Positions 61,256 through 64,000 of a stretch of DNA of 64,000 nt are shown in pieces; position 1 is the first letter of the stretch; every line of letters starts with the position of its first letter. A model generated the notes under the pieces. That model had not been told where the DNA came from. It saw nothing but the letters and a program-made list of their open reading frames with translations, and made no database searches. The stretch is from positions 1,302,001 to 1,366,000 of the forward strand of contig OZ246009.1 in NCBI GenBank assembly GCA_965230535.1, written 5' to 3'. The stretch comes from JAUILH01 sp965230535. GTDB lineage: Bacteria; Bacteroidota; Bacteroidia; Flavobacteriales_D; JAUILH01. Position numbers and translations under genes: made by a program.

Positions 61256-62245
61256 TCACTTGAGTTTATGTTCAAATTCAAACTTTGAAGAATCCATTAT
61301 TATTAACTTTTGTAATGACCCCGTAAGTATAGCTATAGCTAGGCACGATGATTCAAACGCATCCTCTTCTATCTTTTCTTCTTCCTTGTCAACAGTGTAA
61401 TAGCCAACAGGAGCAATATTTAAACTCCCATGTATCAATTTAGATCGAAAATTATACATCTCTTTTAACTTCTTTTTAAAAGTTGACATTTCTCCAAGAA
61501 CTACTTGGGTTTTTTCAAATATTTGTTTCGCCAACGCTTCTTTTCCCGTGCAATACAAAGCCTCAATACCAATCAATGCCCAGAATAAATCAAAAACGAT
61601 ACTATCCTTCCATTCATGAAATAATTGGGTAAATGAATTTATAGCTATCTCCGTGCTATTACTACTAATTCGCTGAAATGAAATTTTATTTCTATCTACC
61701 CAATCTAAAACATTTTTGATCGACATATCTTGAAATTCAAACCACTTTAGACCTTCAAAATAATCTAGGCTTTCACGATGAAGACTATACCCTTTAAAGG
61801 CTGATGAATGGAATTCATTGTTTAGGTAACACTTGGCACTTCGTACTTTCATTGCTCCTGGCTTTGCTATGTTTGATAGTATTGTAAGATGTTGTACTTC
61901 TGCACAAATATCAAGAATCAATTCCTCACGAAATTGATTTTTTCGCTCTTCATCTGACAATTTGCTTAAGTCAATTTTGCGATAAAAGCTAGGCGCTGTT
62001 GTAGGTATTGGTATTTCTATTTTGAGGTTTGAAGAAAATTCTTTACCGATTTTCAAGTATTGATCTCGGCTTTTATTAATTGTTCTGGAAATTTTAATAT
62101 TCTTTAACTCTATTCCATGAATATTGAATCTCATAGAACTGCCAATATCGATAAAATCATGAACAATACTTTCAAAATAATCTATTCGACCGATCTCAAA
62201 TCCCAAAGCGGGTTGCAGTTTAATATCTATGGAAACAATGCTCAT
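61256..62245 (-). CDS. HEPN-domain protein (second, Rx4H)
   Basis: 329 aa. The C-terminal part has DLFWALIGIEALYCTGKEALAKQIFEKTQVVLG and then YNFRSKLIHGSLN with Arg267-x4-His272, the HEPN RNase motif. The N-terminal 180 residues are an unknown alpha-beta domain. It shares with the HEPN protein at 58609-60039 only the C-terminal pattern, so they are not close paralogues. It is the last gene of a unit with two unknown genes (75-nt and 10-nt spacers). Confidence 0.78.
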   Translation of the reverse strand: MSIVSIDIKLQPALGFEIGRIDYFESIVHDFIDIGSSMRFNIHGIELKNIKISRTINKSRDQYLKIGKEFSSNLKIEIPIPTTAPSFYRKIDLSKLSDEERKNQFREELILDICAEVQHLTILSNIAKPGAMKVRSAKCYLNNEFHSSAFKGYSLHRESLDYFEGLKWFEFQDMSIKNVLDWVDRNKISFQRISSNSTEIAINSFTQLFHEWKDSIVFDLFWALIGIEALYCTGKEALAKQIFEKTQVVLGEMSTFKKKLKEMYNFRSKLIHGSLNIAPVGYYTVDKEEEKIEEDAFESSCLAIAILTGSLQKLIIMDSSKFEFEHKLK

Positions 62246-62321
62246 TAGTTTATTTTTTGGACCTTTTGATCTTTCTATTCATATCACAATTATAAGTACT
62301 CTTTTCTACTTGTACCTATCC

Positions 62322-63023
62322 TCAAGTCAATGAATCATTAGCTTTTTTCTTCTTGCGTAAATCTGTTACTTTCCATAGTTTATGGTTCATTCTGTACATA
62401 GATTTAAAGGCCAAACATATTCCTTCAATTGTTTCGCTGAAGTCTTCATTCAATTCCCATTTAACCTTAAAACTACCTATGTCAATCTCATTGTGATTTT
62501 CCATATGCGATAGGAAAAACTTTCTAAACATTAAGAACAATGTGTCTTTATAGGTATGAAATAATTCAGGATATTTTCTTTGAGTATCAATATTGAAATG
62601 TGAATTTTCTTTATATTCAAATCCCCTGAACTTTTTTAATTCAAAAAGTTCCACCCAAAATTGATCATTCATATTTTTGAGATTATCATCGTGAAGAAAT
62701 GAAGTTTCTAAATGAATTCCTTCTAAATCAGTTGCCAGATAGAAAATTCCTCCTGTTTTTACTGATTTAATTATTAAAGAGGGACCATATAGATTCATAT
62801 ACATCTTACTTGTGTCAAAATTGTCTTTGAAACCACCATATTTTATAGCTAAGTCAGCTATTTCTCCAAGTACGCTTGAAGTTTCAAAGGTCAGTTGACT
62901 ATATTCTTTTTGACTTGGAACTTCGACTGCAAGTATTGAATCTCTGTGTCGATTCAGGATTTCAAACCAATTGCTGAATTCGCTGGATTTATCAATAATT
63001 ATTTTGTTCAGGCGGCCATTCAT
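62322..63023 (-). CDS. Protein of unknown function in the HEPN unit
   Basis: 233 aa, soluble, acidic in the middle and basic at the end (VTDLRKKKKAND). There are no known motifs. The phrases MYMNLYGPSLIIKSVKTGGIFYLATD and HFNIDTQRKYPELFHTY are distinctive. It lies between the 103-aa gene (10-nt spacer) and the second HEPN gene and would be made together with both. A partner or regulator of the HEPN RNase is one possibility. Confidence 0.65.
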   Translation of the reverse strand: MNGRLNKIIIDKSSEFSNWFEILNRHRDSILAVEVPSQKEYSQLTFETSSVLGEIADLAIKYGGFKDNFDTSKMYMNLYGPSLIIKSVKTGGIFYLATDLEGIHLETSFLHDDNLKNMNDQFWVELFELKKFRGFEYKENSHFNIDTQRKYPELFHTYKDTLFLMFRKFFLSHMENHNEIDIGSFKVKWELNEDFSETIEGICLAFKSMYRMNHKLWKVTDLRKKKKANDSLT

Positions 63024-63033
63024 GGATATTGTT

Positions 63034-63345
63034 TCATATTCTAAAAATCCGATTATCTATATTGTCAAGAAGCAAAGAATACCTCCCTTTATAAATCGAG
63101 TTTGGAAAACTCTGTTTTAACTCCTTTTTAAGGTTTTCATCCCCTATATCTCTTAGATCAATTGTAATGGTACATCCCCTAGCAGGAATAACCATGACCA
63201 CACTAAGCGTATTGCCTTCATTTCTATCTTTCAATAAAGAGCGAATGTCCTGTTTAAGTGACCAAACATTTGCTTCAATGACTCTTTCAATTGAGCGATC
63301 TTTTCTAATTTTACCTATTCTAACGATATCAAATACGACCTTCAT
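63034..63345 (-). CDS. Small protein of unknown function, first gene of the HEPN unit
   Basis: 103 aa. A beta-strand start (MKVVFDIVRIGKI) is followed by a charged helix (IEANVWSLKQDIRSLLKDRNEG) and a short hydrophobic strand (LSVVMVIPARGCTITIDL). No family is recognised. It heads the unit that faces the four-palindrome region and the radC-like gene, so its promoter lies among those sites. Confidence 0.62.
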   Translation of the reverse strand: MKVVFDIVRIGKIRKDRSIERVIEANVWSLKQDIRSLLKDRNEGNTLSVVMVIPARGCTITIDLRDIGDENLKKELKQSFPNSIYKGRYSLLLDNIDNRIFRI

Positions 63346-63445
63346 TTTTAGTTAATTACCCACAACTTGCATCCAAGGTTTGCCATTGTGCCTAAGTTAC
63401 TAATTCCATGAAAACTCATATTTAAAATGAGTATATTTAATCAAC

Positions 63446-63470
63446 TTTGACACCTTTTAGAGTGGCGAAA
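63446..63470. repeat. Palindrome A
   Basis: TTTGACAC, spacer CTTTTAGA, GTGGCGAAA. The left half differs from the consensus at one position. Confidence 0.7.
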
Positions 63471-63506
63471 TGAGTTTAATCATTTGCTCTATAGTAGTTT
63501 AAACAA

Positions 63507-63532
63507 TTCCGACACATAAAAAAGTGTCGGAA
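63507..63532. repeat. Palindrome B
   Basis: TTCCGACAC, spacer ATAAAAAA, GTGTCGGAA. Its arms pair exactly over 9 bp. Confidence 0.8.
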
Positions 63533-63559
63533 AGAGATTTTCTATTCATTTTTTTGAAC

Positions 63560-63583
63560 TTCGCCACCTTTTCTAGTGTCGAA
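63560..63583. repeat. Palindrome C
   Basis: TTCGCCAC, spacer CTTTTCTA, GTGTCGAA. Its spacer matches palindrome A at six of eight positions. Confidence 0.75.
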
Positions 63584-63630
63584 ATTGAAAAAAACTCAAT
63601 CAATGATCTTGTAAGAACTTTTTTATTGCG

Positions 63631-63655
63631 TTTTACCACTTTTTGAGTGGCGAAA
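63631..63655. repeat. Palindrome D
   Basis: TTTTACCAC, spacer TTTTTGA (7 nt), GTGGCGAAA. It is nearest to the radC start. Confidence 0.7.
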
Positions 63656-63697
63656 TGGGATTTTGCGTCAAGGGTGAGGATTTATTAACTTTGCCCA

Positions 63698-64000
63698 ATG
63701 ACCATAAATATACGTGAAGAAGACAAAATAAAGGTCGACAGTCCAGAATCCTTGTATCCTATATTGAGAGATATACTACTTAGAGAAAGTGAAATAGATC
63801 AAGACAAAGAACACCTCTGGGCAATTGGACTCTCTAATAACTTGAAGTTGCTGTATATTGAGTTAATTGGTCTTGGAACTCAGAATATGGTGGTGGTTGA
63901 ACCTATGGAGGTTTATAGTTGGGCATTACAAAAAAGGTGCGCATACATTGTGCTTGCACATAACCATCCTAGCGGAGACCTAACACCTTCAATCGCTGAT
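63698..64000 (+). CDS. radC: RadC-like JAB-domain protein (3' end outside the window)
   Basis: 101 residues are visible from ATG 63698 to the window edge. After a short N-terminal part comes the JAB/MPN fold of RadC: LWAIGLSNNLKLLYIELIGLGTQNMVVV, then EVYSWALQKRCAYIVLAHNHPSGDLTPSIAD, which holds the metal-binding HNHPSGD...S..D (JAMM) motif. RadC-like genes of this short form are typical of Bacteroidota islands and mobile elements, and their true role, possibly in processing or protection of element DNA, is not settled. The upstream region has four palindromes. Confidence 0.9.
   Translation, partial: MTINIREEDKIKVDSPESLYPILRDILLRESEIDQDKEHLWAIGLSNNLKLLYIELIGLGTQNMVVVEPMEVYSWALQKRCAYIVLAHNHPSGDLTPSIAD

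Larger units (their letters stand above)
63346..63697. promoter_or_regulatory. Divergent control region with four palindromes
   Basis: 352 nt between the HEPN unit and radC. Four inverted repeats of one family are present: 63446-63470, 63507-63532, 63560-63583 and 63631-63655, with half-sites TTCG(C/A)CAC and GTG(G/T)CGAA around 7-8 nt of AT-rich spacer. The second has perfect arms (TTCCGACAC/GTGTCGGAA). The last ends 43 nt before the radC ATG. Confidence 0.75.

Noticed and set aside
1..64000. CRISPR array
   Set aside because: No set of regularly spaced short repeats with unique spacers was seen; the four palindromes before radC are inverted repeats with irregular spacing.

Overview
The window comes from the chromosome of a Bacteroidota bacterium, most likely a member of the Flavobacteriales. 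Support: several proteins end in type IX secretion (T9SS) sorting domains of type A (YPNP...G.Y) and one of type B (AFSPNDDGIND); the outer-membrane barrel protein is of the Bacteroidota OMP_b-brl_3 kind; rpoC is followed by a DUF3467 gene; few genes have Shine-Dalgarno sequences; and one promoter matches the Bacteroidota -7 element TAnnTTTG. I cannot name the genus.

0-20 kb is core-like. It holds the 3' part of rpoC with its terminator, DUF3467, a GT-C-like membrane protein with C-terminal MORN repeats, a patatin/outer-membrane-barrel phospholipase, two exported proteins of unknown function, a metal-receptor-like binding protein overlapping cystathionine beta-synthase, a lamin-tail T9SS protein, a large Cys/Met-type PLP enzyme, a LolC/E-type FtsX permease with no ordinary start codon, and a NamZ-like muramidase.

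20-29 kb is mixed. A PD-(D/E)XK nuclease-like gene and an AAA/DUF234 ATPase look acquired. Between them is a divergent pair, a thioredoxin-reductase-like flavoenzyme and a Fur-family regulator, with two copies of one 19-bp operator. A dinB-dnaE2-type translesion polymerase pair follows, behind a perfect palindrome.

29-51 kb is rich in surface and envelope genes: a type-B T9SS protein with an IgGFc-binding-like domain, a lipoprotein pair, a desaturase, a run of small cytoplasmic proteins (NTF2-like, DUF1801, GNAT), an outer-membrane barrel protein, an AraC/GyrI-like regulator, a BNR-repeat T9SS protein, and a two-gene unit of a tail-fibre-like protein and a DUF5060/GH5-like glycosidase.

51-64 kb is accessory DNA. 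It contains a barstar-domain gene without a visible barnase, decayed gene fragments, a repeat-containing T9SS adhesin lying between two ~80-bp direct repeats, a truncated tRNA-Met (3' part only) with a terminator beside it, and then minus-strand genes for DUF4365-TPR, HEPN (Rx4H), a membrane protein and a three-gene unit ending in a second HEPN protein. The intergenic spacers there carry attC-like inverted repeats (CTAAC...GTTAG outside, TAAACTG...CAGTTTA inside). The window ends in a radC-like gene preceded by four copies of a palindrome, TTCG(C/A)CAC-N7-8-GTG(G/T)CGAA. I read 56.5 kb to beyond the window end as a tRNA-associated island with cassette-like, probably defence-related genes. This is the most promising part for something undescribed.
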